In this document: positions 52,292 to 59,002 of the stretch, in pieces | How the letters are laid out: every line of letters starts with the position of its first letter | How positions within the stretch are numbered: the stretch's first letter is position 1 | Source: Verrucomicrobiaceae bacterium | GTDB lineage: Bacteria; Verrucomicrobiota; Verrucomicrobiia; Verrucomicrobiales; Verrucomicrobiaceae | Assembly: GCA_016795465.1 (NCBI GenBank) | Contig: JAEUHK010000008.1 | Location: 1-64,000 of the forward strand | DNA length: 64,000 nt | Direction: 5' to 3' | The notes under the pieces: generated by a model | What the model was told of the DNA's origin: nothing | Seen by the model: only the letters and a program-made list of their open reading frames with translations | The model's database searches: none | Program-made: the position numbers and the translations under genes

Positions 52292-52373
52292 TTCCTGATT
52301 TCAGATTCCTGATTCCTGATTCGTCAGCGAGGCGGGAAGTGAATCAGGAATCTTGAATCTAAAATCAGGAATC
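52291..52373. repeat. Iterated-word inverted repeat, family B (GATTCCTGATTC / GAATCAGGAATC)
   Basis: The left arm 52291-52325 contains three GATTCCTGATT-type words beginning at the last base of the aguA stop codon; the right arm 52341-52373 has the complementary words. It fills the aguA-rph gap and ends 5 bases before the rph start codon. Confidence 0.8.
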
Positions 52374-52378
52374 CTACC

Positions 52379-53164
52379 ATGCCTCGCTCCGACGGTCGCA
52401 ATCACGACCAACTCCGCCCAATCGACTTCATTGTCGATGTCGCTCCGCACGCCGCTGGTTCGGTGCTCATTAGCTTCGGCAACACACGCGTGATTTGCGC
52501 GGCGACGATTCAGGAAGACGTACCGCGCTGGATGAAGGTGCAAAACGTCAAGGGCGGCTGGCTCACGGCCGAGTATTCGATGCTGCCGTATTCGACACTC
52601 GACCGCAAAGAGCGTGAAAGCAGCCGTGGCAAGCCCGACGGCCGCTCCACGGAGATTCAGCGACTTATCGGTCGCAGTCTTCGTGCGGTGATCGATCTCG
52701 AAAAGCTCGGTTCACGCACGCTGAACATCGATTGCGATGTGTTGCAGGCCGATGGCGGCACGCGCACGGCTTCCATCACCGGAGCCTGCGTCGCGGCGGC
52801 CATCGCGTGCAATCGCCTGCTCGAAAAAGGCAAGATCACCCGCCAGCCGATCAAAAAGAAGGTCGCCGCGGTCAGTGCTGGCATCGTGAAGGGCGAAACG
52901 CTGCTCGATCTCTGCTACGTCGAGGACGCCGCGGCTGATGTGGACTGCAACGTCGTGCTCACCGAAGACGGCGAGTTCGTCGAGATCCAAGGCAGCGGCG
53001 AAGAAGCCACCTTCACCGAGCCGCAGCTCCATTCCATGCTCGAAGTCAGCCGCAAAGGCATCCGCGAGCTCTGCGCCCTTCAAGAACAGGTCATCCAAGC
53101 CGCCATGAAACCCGCCAGCGGCAACCAGCTTCAAAACCTGGCCAATTTCTTCGCGAAGAAGTGA
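52379..53164 (+). CDS. rph: Ribonuclease PH
   Basis: 261 residues, slightly longer than the usual 238-245. The opening RSDGRNHDQLRPIDFIVDVA and GSVLISFGNTRVICAAT near residue 30 are characteristic. The active-site segments STEIQRLIGRSLRAVIDL near 85 and NIDCDVLQADGGTRTASITGA near 120 are intact. It trims the 3' ends of tRNA precursors by phosphorolysis. Its start codon follows a family B repeat with no Shine-Dalgarno. Confidence 0.96.
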   Translation: MPRSDGRNHDQLRPIDFIVDVAPHAAGSVLISFGNTRVICAATIQEDVPRWMKVQNVKGGWLTAEYSMLPYSTLDRKERESSRGKPDGRSTEIQRLIGRSLRAVIDLEKLGSRTLNIDCDVLQADGGTRTASITGACVAAAIACNRLLEKGKITRQPIKKKVAAVSAGIVKGETLLDLCYVEDAAADVDCNVVLTEDGEFVEIQGSGEEATFTEPQLHSMLEVSRKGIRELCALQEQVIQAAMKPASGNQLQNLANFFAKK

Positions 53165-53245
53165 GCCGTGAGGCGGCGGCGGCCTCGCAGCGCCGCTAGA
53201 CAAGCCGTGGCGTTCGCGTTAAACCTCGCCCGCACACCGACCACC

Positions 53246-53971
53246 ATGAAATCGCTCCTCTCGCTCGCCGTTTTCGCCTCCCTCGCCCTCACCGCCGCCG
53301 CAGGCGAAGTCGAGGTCTTCAATGGAAAAGACCTTACTGGCTGGGAGGGCAACAAGGACCTCTGGAGCGTGAAGGACGGCGCCATCACCGGCATCACCGG
53401 CATCACCCCGCCTGACCCCGCCGATCCGAAAAAGGGCATCATCAAGCACAACACCTTCCTCGTCTGGAAAGCCGGCAAGGTGAGTGATTTCGAGCTGACC
53501 TTCCAATACCGCATCGAGAAGGGCAATTCGGGCGTGCAGTATCGCAGCAAGGAGCTCGACCCCGGAGCCTTCGGCCCCATCATCAGCGGTTATCAGGCCG
53601 ATTTCGAGGCGGGCGACAAGTATAGCGGCATCCTCTACGAAGAACGCGGTCGCGGCATCCTGGCCCTGCGTGGTGAAAAGACCACCATCAAGCCCGGCGC
53701 CGATGGCAAGAAGCCCGTCGTCGAGAAAAACGGCACCGTGGGCGATTCCGCCGCCATCCAGGCCGCTATCAAGAAGGAAGAGTGGAACGACTACAAGATC
53801 ATCGCCAAGGGCAACCATGTGCAGCACTTCATCAATGGCATGCAAACCATCGACGTGACCGACGAAGACGCCGCCAACGCCCCGAAGGAAGGCCTGCTGG
53901 CCCTCCAGATCCATCAGGGCCCGCCGATGGTCGTGCAGTTCAAGAACTTCAAGCTCGTCGAACTCAAGTAA
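53246..53971 (+). CDS. DUF1080 (3-keto-disaccharide hydrolase family) secreted protein, copy 2
   Basis: 241 residues from the ATG at 53246, with a signal peptide (MKSLLSLAVFASLALTAAA). DUF1080 blocks: VEVFNGKDLTGWEGNKDLWSV near residue 22, FELTFQYRIEKGNSGVQYRS near 85, GYQADFEAGDKYSGILYEERGRG near 118, and VQFKNFKLVELK at the end. It resembles copy 1 in length and order but differs in the central loop. It is separated from the next secreted protein by 13 bases, so the two may be co-transcribed. Probably acts on keto-sugars outside the cytoplasm (inference from family). Confidence 0.91.
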   Translation: MKSLLSLAVFASLALTAAAGEVEVFNGKDLTGWEGNKDLWSVKDGAITGITGITPPDPADPKKGIIKHNTFLVWKAGKVSDFELTFQYRIEKGNSGVQYRSKELDPGAFGPIISGYQADFEAGDKYSGILYEERGRGILALRGEKTTIKPGADGKKPVVEKNGTVGDSAAIQAAIKKEEWNDYKIIAKGNHVQHFINGMQTIDVTDEDAANAPKEGLLALQIHQGPPMVVQFKNFKLVELK

Positions 53972-53984
53972 ACGCCTCCCCGCC

Positions 53985-54692
53985 ATGCGCCTCCGGCTTC
54001 TGCTCGCCTTTCTCGCCGCGTCCATCACCACCGCCGTCGCGGACACGGAATACATCGTGGTCAGCGGCGGCCCCGCGGTGAGGGAGTTCGAGGACCTGCG
54101 CAAGCCGAATGAGCAGCACGACCGCTGGTGGGGAAACTTCATCCGCACCGCCCGCGTGCGCATGCAGGAAATTCACAAGACCGCGCCTGCCGGCACGCAA
54201 ATCACCTGGCTCGTGTATCGCGACGGCTATGTGCGCCGCTCCGCCTCCGAGCGCCAGCCGCTCACGCAGAACATCGAGTCCGTGCCCAAGGCCTACCCCT
54301 TCATCAAACTGGTGTGGTTCCGCAGCACGGACGAGCTCATCCGCTACATCAACAGCGGCAAGAGCCGCTGGAGCACGAAGATCTCCGGCTTCGAGTACTT
54401 CGGCCACTCAAACATGTACAGCTTCATGTTCGACTATAGTTCCGATGTGTATGCGAACTCCACCTGCTGGCTGCACCAGGCTGACCTGGGGCGCATCCAC
54501 GGCAGCGCCTTCGCCAAAAATGCCTACTGCAAAAGCTGGGGATGCCACACAGCCGAGAGCATGAGCACGGCGTGGCGGAGGCAGACCGGCGTGCCGCTGG
54601 TGGGCGCGAAGGGAAAAACGGACTACAGCCACATGCACGAGCGCGGCTGGCACGTCGGCCTCTCGCCCGGCTCACGCTGGATCGAGCGCTGA
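53985..54692 (+). CDS. Secreted protein with possible His-Cys catalytic pair
   Basis: 235 residues with a signal peptide (MRLRLLLAFLAASITTAVA). The C-terminal half has ISGFEYFGHSNMYSF near residue 130 and YCKSWGCHTAESMSTAWRR near 178, followed by LVGAKGKTDYSH. The arrangement of a strand ending in GHS and a later strand ending in GCHTAES resembles the His-then-Cys order of clan CD (caspase-like) folds. This is only a pattern match. It lies directly downstream of a DUF1080 gene and converges with prephenate dehydratase 13 bases away. Function unknown. Confidence 0.72.
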   Translation: MRLRLLLAFLAASITTAVADTEYIVVSGGPAVREFEDLRKPNEQHDRWWGNFIRTARVRMQEIHKTAPAGTQITWLVYRDGYVRRSASERQPLTQNIESVPKAYPFIKLVWFRSTDELIRYINSGKSRWSTKISGFEYFGHSNMYSFMFDYSSDVYANSTCWLHQADLGRIHGSAFAKNAYCKSWGCHTAESMSTAWRRQTGVPLVGAKGKTDYSHMHERGWHVGLSPGSRWIER

Positions 54693-54705
54693 AGCCATTT
54701 TCTCC

Positions 54706-55545
54706 TCACGACTCGAAACGAATCCCGGAACAATACGAGCCGATGCTGCGTGTCGTGGCCCCATCGGCATGTGTTTGGGCCAGCGCCGCCTGCACACGCT
54801 CCTCTGCCATGCTGCCCTCGATCTCGATGTAGAAACGATACTTGTTCGGCTGGCCGCGGATCGGGCGTGATTCGAGCCGTTTCATGTTCACGCCTGCCTC
54901 ACTCAGTGGCGTGAGGAAGCGGCAGAGGCTCCCCGCGCGATCCGGCAGCTCCACGACGAGCGCGGTGCGGTTATGCGTGGCATCTGGCGTGTTTGCGGCG
55001 TGCCCGAGCAGGAAAAACTGCGTGATGTTCGGCACCTCGCCAGCGATGGGAAAATGCAGGATGCTCAGCGCATGGCGTTCGGCGTTTTGACGCGGGCCAA
55101 TCGCGGCCGCGCCGGGTGTGGCGGCGGCTTTTTCAGCGGCCTTCGCCGTGCTGGGCTCCACGATGCGCTTCGCCTCCGGGTAGTGAGCCTTCAGCCAGTC
55201 ATCGCCATGGTAAAACGGCATCGCGTGAGAGTGAATCGTGCGCACCTCTTCGCCCGGGCGACCGAGCAGCGCCAGCTTCACATCCAGCGTGAGTTCTTCG
55301 ACGATGCTGAGCTGGCAGCGGGCATCGAGCAGCCGGTCCACCGTGTCGATGATGAAGCCACCGGAAGAGTTTTCGATGGGCACGATGCCGAGTGCCTCGG
55401 GCCGGCTGCTGAGGAAGTCGAACACATCGCCAATGTTGTCACGCAGGCTCACCGAGGCACCGGGAAAGCGCATCTGCGTGATGAGATGCGAGAAGCTGCC
55501 CTCAGGTCCGAGGCAGGCAATGGTGGTCGCGGGAGTGTCGCTCAT
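54706..55545 (-). CDS. pheA: Prephenate dehydratase with ACT domain
   Basis: 279 residues from the ATG at 55545; a second ATG at 55560 would add five residues. The catalytic domain opens with ACLGPEGSFSHLI and holds VPIENSSGGFIIDTVDRL near residue 55. The ACT regulatory domain begins at TALVVELPDRAGSLCRFL near 190 and has the ESRP phenylalanine-binding motif (KRLESRPIRG). The TRF motif of the dehydratase reads ITQFFLLGH (near 172), with Gln in place of Arg. It converts prephenate to phenylpyruvate for phenylalanine synthesis. No chorismate mutase domain is fused. Confidence 0.93.
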   Translation of the reverse strand: MSDTPATTIACLGPEGSFSHLITQMRFPGASVSLRDNIGDVFDFLSSRPEALGIVPIENSSGGFIIDTVDRLLDARCQLSIVEELTLDVKLALLGRPGEEVRTIHSHAMPFYHGDDWLKAHYPEAKRIVEPSTAKAAEKAAATPGAAAIGPRQNAERHALSILHFPIAGEVPNITQFFLLGHAANTPDATHNRTALVVELPDRAGSLCRFLTPLSEAGVNMKRLESRPIRGQPNKYRFYIEIEGSMAEERVQAALAQTHADGATTRSIGSYCSGIRFES

Positions 55546-55639
55546 GAAAAGGCCGCGCATGCTGCCGTGGGGGCCTCATCAGGTCAAGGAGGCAGGCACG
55601 GGCTTGATTCCATCGCGTGGCGGGGCATGGGCTGGAGGC

Positions 55640-56392
55640 ATGGACTGGGATGTGCTGCTGCTTTTATTCTTCGCTGGCTTGAGCGCGGGATTTATTGATG
55701 CCGTCGCGGGCGGCGGCGGACTCATCTCCGTGCCCGCGCTGCTTTGGTCCGGCCTCACACCGCAGATGGCGTTGGGCACAAACAAAATGCAATCTACGTG
55801 GGGCACGCTCATGGCCGTGCGGAAGTATGCCAAAGCAGGCCTCGTGTCCTGGCGTGAGGCACGGCTGACGGTGCTGGTGACCTTCGTGTTTGCCTGCGCC
55901 GGCACCTGGACGGTCACACAGGTGAGCAATGACCTGCTCAAGAAGATCGTGCCATGGATGCTGCTGGGCATCGCGCTGTATGTGCTGCTGGTTCCCGGCT
56001 TTGGGAAGGTGCCGGCGAAGGCACGGCTCGGCATGGCGGCCTTTGCGGGCGTCGCCGGATGCGTGCTCGGCTTTTACGATGGCTTCTTCGGGCCGGGCAC
56101 GGGCACCTTTTGGGCCATGGCCTGCATCTCGCTGGCCGGGATGGAACTCACGCGTGCCACCGCCTTCACGAAAGTGGCCAATCTCACCAGCAACCTCGCC
56201 TCGCTGGCCGTCTTTGTGATCTCCGACCGCGTCAATTACAGCATCGCCGCGGCCATGATCGCAGGCCAGCTCCTCGGTGGACGCTGGGGCGCCTCGATGG
56301 CCATCCGCCACGGTGCTCCTTTCATCCGCGTGATCTTCCTCAGCGTGGTTTTTGCCATGGTGATCAAGCTGCTGTGGGAGCAGTTCCGATGA
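55640..56392 (+). CDS. TSUP/TauE-SafE family permease
   Basis: 250 residues from the ATG at 55640, which has a GGAGG ribosome-binding site (55634-55638). About eight membrane helices form two repeats; AGFIDAVAGGGGLISVPALL near residue 15 and FYDGFFGPGTGTFWAM near 145 are the conserved GGG/GxG segments. Such permeases move sulfite, sulfoacetate or other small anions, usually outward. Its stop overlaps the glycosyltransferase start (ATGA). Substrate unknown. Confidence 0.9.
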   Translation: MDWDVLLLLFFAGLSAGFIDAVAGGGGLISVPALLWSGLTPQMALGTNKMQSTWGTLMAVRKYAKAGLVSWREARLTVLVTFVFACAGTWTVTQVSNDLLKKIVPWMLLGIALYVLLVPGFGKVPAKARLGMAAFAGVAGCVLGFYDGFFGPGTGTFWAMACISLAGMELTRATAFTKVANLTSNLASLAVFVISDRVNYSIAAAMIAGQLLGGRWGASMAIRHGAPFIRVIFLSVVFAMVIKLLWEQFR

Positions 56393-57384
56393 GCAGGCAG
56401 CCCTCCATCTCCGTGCTCATGCCCGTGCGCGATGCACATGAGACGGTCGAGGCAGCCATCGCGAGCGTGCAGGCGCAAACCATCGCGGATTGGGAACTCG
56501 TCATCGTCGATGATGGCTCGCGAGACGGCACTTTGGAGCTTTTGAGGAAGATCGCGGCGAGTGAGCCGCGCATCGTTTTGATCGTGCAGGAGCCGAAAGG
56601 CATCGCGGAGGCACTGAATCGCGGTTTGGCGTCGTGTCGGGGCGAATTCGTCGCGCGGATGGATTCGGACGATGTGATGAGCGAACGGCGTTTGGAGCTC
56701 CAAAGCACGTTTTTGGCCGCGAATCGCGATTGTGGGCTCATTTCGTGCCGCGTGCGCTTTGGCGGCTCGGAGGCTGGTTACGCGGTGCATGTCGATTGGA
56801 TCAATTCGCTCACGAATCCCGATGAAATGAGCCTGCGACGCTTTGTGGAGGCTCCCGTGGCGCATCCGAGCGTGATGTTCCGGCGTGAGTTGATCGAAAA
56901 ACACGGTGGTTATCGCGACGGGCCATTTCCGGAGGATTACGAGCTGTGGCTGCGATGGCTGGAGGCCGGTGTGCGCTTCGGAAAAGTCGATGCGGAGCTG
57001 CTGACATGGAATGACCCGCCGCAGCGCCTTTCGCGTACCGACTCGCGCTACTCCGTGGAGGCCTTTTATGCGATGAAGTGCCTCTATCTGAAGAACTGGC
57101 TCGAAACGCATGCAACCGGCCGCGAACTCTGGCTGTGGGGCGCAGGCCGCATCACCCGGCGGCGCTTTGATGCGCTCCCAGTCACCGGTTTCATCGACGT
57201 GGACGAGGCCAAACGTGGCACTCACCACGACGGCCGCGTCGTCCGCCTGGCCGATGATCTGCCGGAACGCGAAACGAGCTTCATCTTGGCCGGAGTCGGT
57301 ACTCGCGGTGCTCGCGAGGCCATTCACGCGCATCTCGTGCAGCGTGGTTGGGTCGAAGGGCGTGATTTTTTGCTGGTGGCGTGA
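56389..57384 (+). CDS. Family 2 glycosyltransferase with C-terminal nucleotide-binding-like domain
   Basis: 331 residues from the ATG at 56389. The GT-A domain has SVLMPVRDAHETVEAAIASV, VIVDDGSRDGTLELL near residue 40 and the metal-binding FVARMDSDDVM near 85; the acceptor segment PFPEDYELWLRWLE is near 178. The last 100 residues contain LWLWGAGRITRRRFDALPV, a glycine-rich turn followed by a strand pattern like a Rossmann or PglD-type domain. It probably adds a sugar to a cell-surface glycan. Four-base overlap with the permease suggests co-expression. Donor unknown. Confidence 0.88.
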   Translation: MSRQPSISVLMPVRDAHETVEAAIASVQAQTIADWELVIVDDGSRDGTLELLRKIAASEPRIVLIVQEPKGIAEALNRGLASCRGEFVARMDSDDVMSERRLELQSTFLAANRDCGLISCRVRFGGSEAGYAVHVDWINSLTNPDEMSLRRFVEAPVAHPSVMFRRELIEKHGGYRDGPFPEDYELWLRWLEAGVRFGKVDAELLTWNDPPQRLSRTDSRYSVEAFYAMKCLYLKNWLETHATGRELWLWGAGRITRRRFDALPVTGFIDVDEAKRGTHHDGRVVRLADDLPERETSFILAGVGTRGAREAIHAHLVQRGWVEGRDFLLVA

Positions 57385-57424
57385 TGAAGAAATGGGGTAT
57401 GACCGCGTTCACACGCCTCCAGCC

Positions 57425-58996
57425 ATGATTCGCTCTCTTCTCGCCACTCTCGCCCTCGCGGTCACCGCCAGCGCCGCGCAGCCGCCGAACATTGTCTTCA
57501 TCTTCTGCGATGACCTCGCTTATCAAGCGATGAGTTGCTACGGCGACAAGCGCAAGCTGCTCGAAACGCCGAACATCGACCGCCTCGCGAAGGAGGGCAT
57601 GCGCTTTGACCGCTGCCTCGTGACGAACTCCATCTGCGGACCGATGCGTGCCGTCATCCAGACCGGCAAGTACTCGCACGCCAACGGCTTCTACAACAAC
57701 AGCAACAGCAAGTTCGACAGCAGCCAGCCCACCTTCCCGAAGGTGCTGCAAAAGTCCGGCTACCAGACCGCGATCATCGGCAAGTGGCATCTCATGACCG
57801 ATCCCGTCGGCTACGACTACTGGAACGTCCTCCCCGGCCAAGGCGCTTACTACAACCCGCCGATGACCGAAAACGGCAAGCAGGTGAAGTATGAAGGCTA
57901 CTGCACCGACATCATCGGCGACCTCACTTTGAAATGGCTCGATGGTCGCGACAAATCGAAACCCTTCATGATGATGAGCCAGCACAAGGCCCCGCATCGC
58001 GAGTGGGAGCCGCCGCTTCGTTTGCTCGGCTTCGACAACGACCGCGTCTATGAGGAGCCGGAGACGCTTTTCGACAGCTACAGCGGCCGCAGCAAGGCCG
58101 TGAGCGATCACGACATGGGCATCGACCGCACCTTCACCGAGCGCGATGCGAAGCTCGTCGTGCCCGGCAATCTCACCGCCGAGCAAAAAGCCGCGTGGAA
58201 TGCCTATTACGAGCCGCGCAATGCCAAGTATGCCGCCGCCTCGCCCACCGGTCGCGATCTCGTGAAGTGGCGCTACCAGCGCTACATGCACGACTACCTC
58301 GCCTGCGTGAAAGCCGTGGATGAAAATGTCGGCCGCGTGCTCGACTACCTCGACAAAAACGACCTCACGAAGAACACCGTCGTCATCTTGAGCAGCGACC
58401 AGGGTTTTTATCTGGGCGAACACGGCTGGTTCGACAAACGCTGGGTCTTTGAAGAAAGCGTGCGCACGCCGTTCCTCGCCCGCTGGCCCGGCGTCATCAA
58501 ACCCGGCAGCGTGAACAACAACCTCACCAGCTTGCTCGACCTCGCCAGCACCTTCCTCGACATCGCGCAGGCTCCGCCGATGGAGGGCGTGCATGGTCGC
58601 AGCCTCGTGCCACTCATGAAAGGCGAGACACCCGCCGACTGGCGCAAGTCGCACTACTACCACTACTACGAGTTCCCCGTGCCGCATCGCGTGCGCCCGC
58701 ATTACGGCGTCATCACCGATCGCTACAAGCTTATCCATTACTACACGCCCGATGTCGATGACTGGGAGCTGCTCGACCGTCAAAAAGACCCGCTGGAGAC
58801 CAAAGACTTCGCCAACGACCCCGAGTATGCCGACACCGTGAAGGAACTGAAAGCCGAGCTGACCCGCCTGCAGAAGCAATTCGGCGAAACCGTGCCGCCG
58901 CCGCGTTTTACCCACGGCAACAAGGCCTTCGACAACGAACCACAACCGCCCGAGCAGCCGAAGAAGAAGGGGAAGGGCAAGAAGAAGGCGGAGTAA
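57425..58996 (+). CDS. Secreted formylglycine-dependent sulfatase
   Basis: 523 residues from the ATG at 57425, with a signal peptide (MIRSLLATLALAVTASAAQ). The sulfatase signature is intact: FIFCDDLAYQAMS near residue 26 for metal, and ICGPMRAVIQTGKYSHANG with Cys71 in a CxPxR motif for conversion to formylglycine. IGKWHLM near 118 and HKAPHREWEPP follow. The order resembles N-sulfoglucosamine sulfohydrolase-like and iduronate-sulfatase-like members. A Lys-rich tail (KKKGKGKKKAE) is unusual. It removes sulfate from extracellular glycans. It converges with the CxxCH dehydrogenase gene six bases away. Confidence 0.94.
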   Translation: MIRSLLATLALAVTASAAQPPNIVFIFCDDLAYQAMSCYGDKRKLLETPNIDRLAKEGMRFDRCLVTNSICGPMRAVIQTGKYSHANGFYNNSNSKFDSSQPTFPKVLQKSGYQTAIIGKWHLMTDPVGYDYWNVLPGQGAYYNPPMTENGKQVKYEGYCTDIIGDLTLKWLDGRDKSKPFMMMSQHKAPHREWEPPLRLLGFDNDRVYEEPETLFDSYSGRSKAVSDHDMGIDRTFTERDAKLVVPGNLTAEQKAAWNAYYEPRNAKYAAASPTGRDLVKWRYQRYMHDYLACVKAVDENVGRVLDYLDKNDLTKNTVVILSSDQGFYLGEHGWFDKRWVFEESVRTPFLARWPGVIKPGSVNNNLTSLLDLASTFLDIAQAPPMEGVHGRSLVPLMKGETPADWRKSHYYHYYEFPVPHRVRPHYGVITDRYKLIHYYTPDVDDWELLDRQKDPLETKDFANDPEYADTVKELKAELTRLQKQFGETVPPPRFTHGNKAFDNEPQPPEQPKKKGKGKKKAE

Positions 58997-59002
58997 CGCG
59001 GC

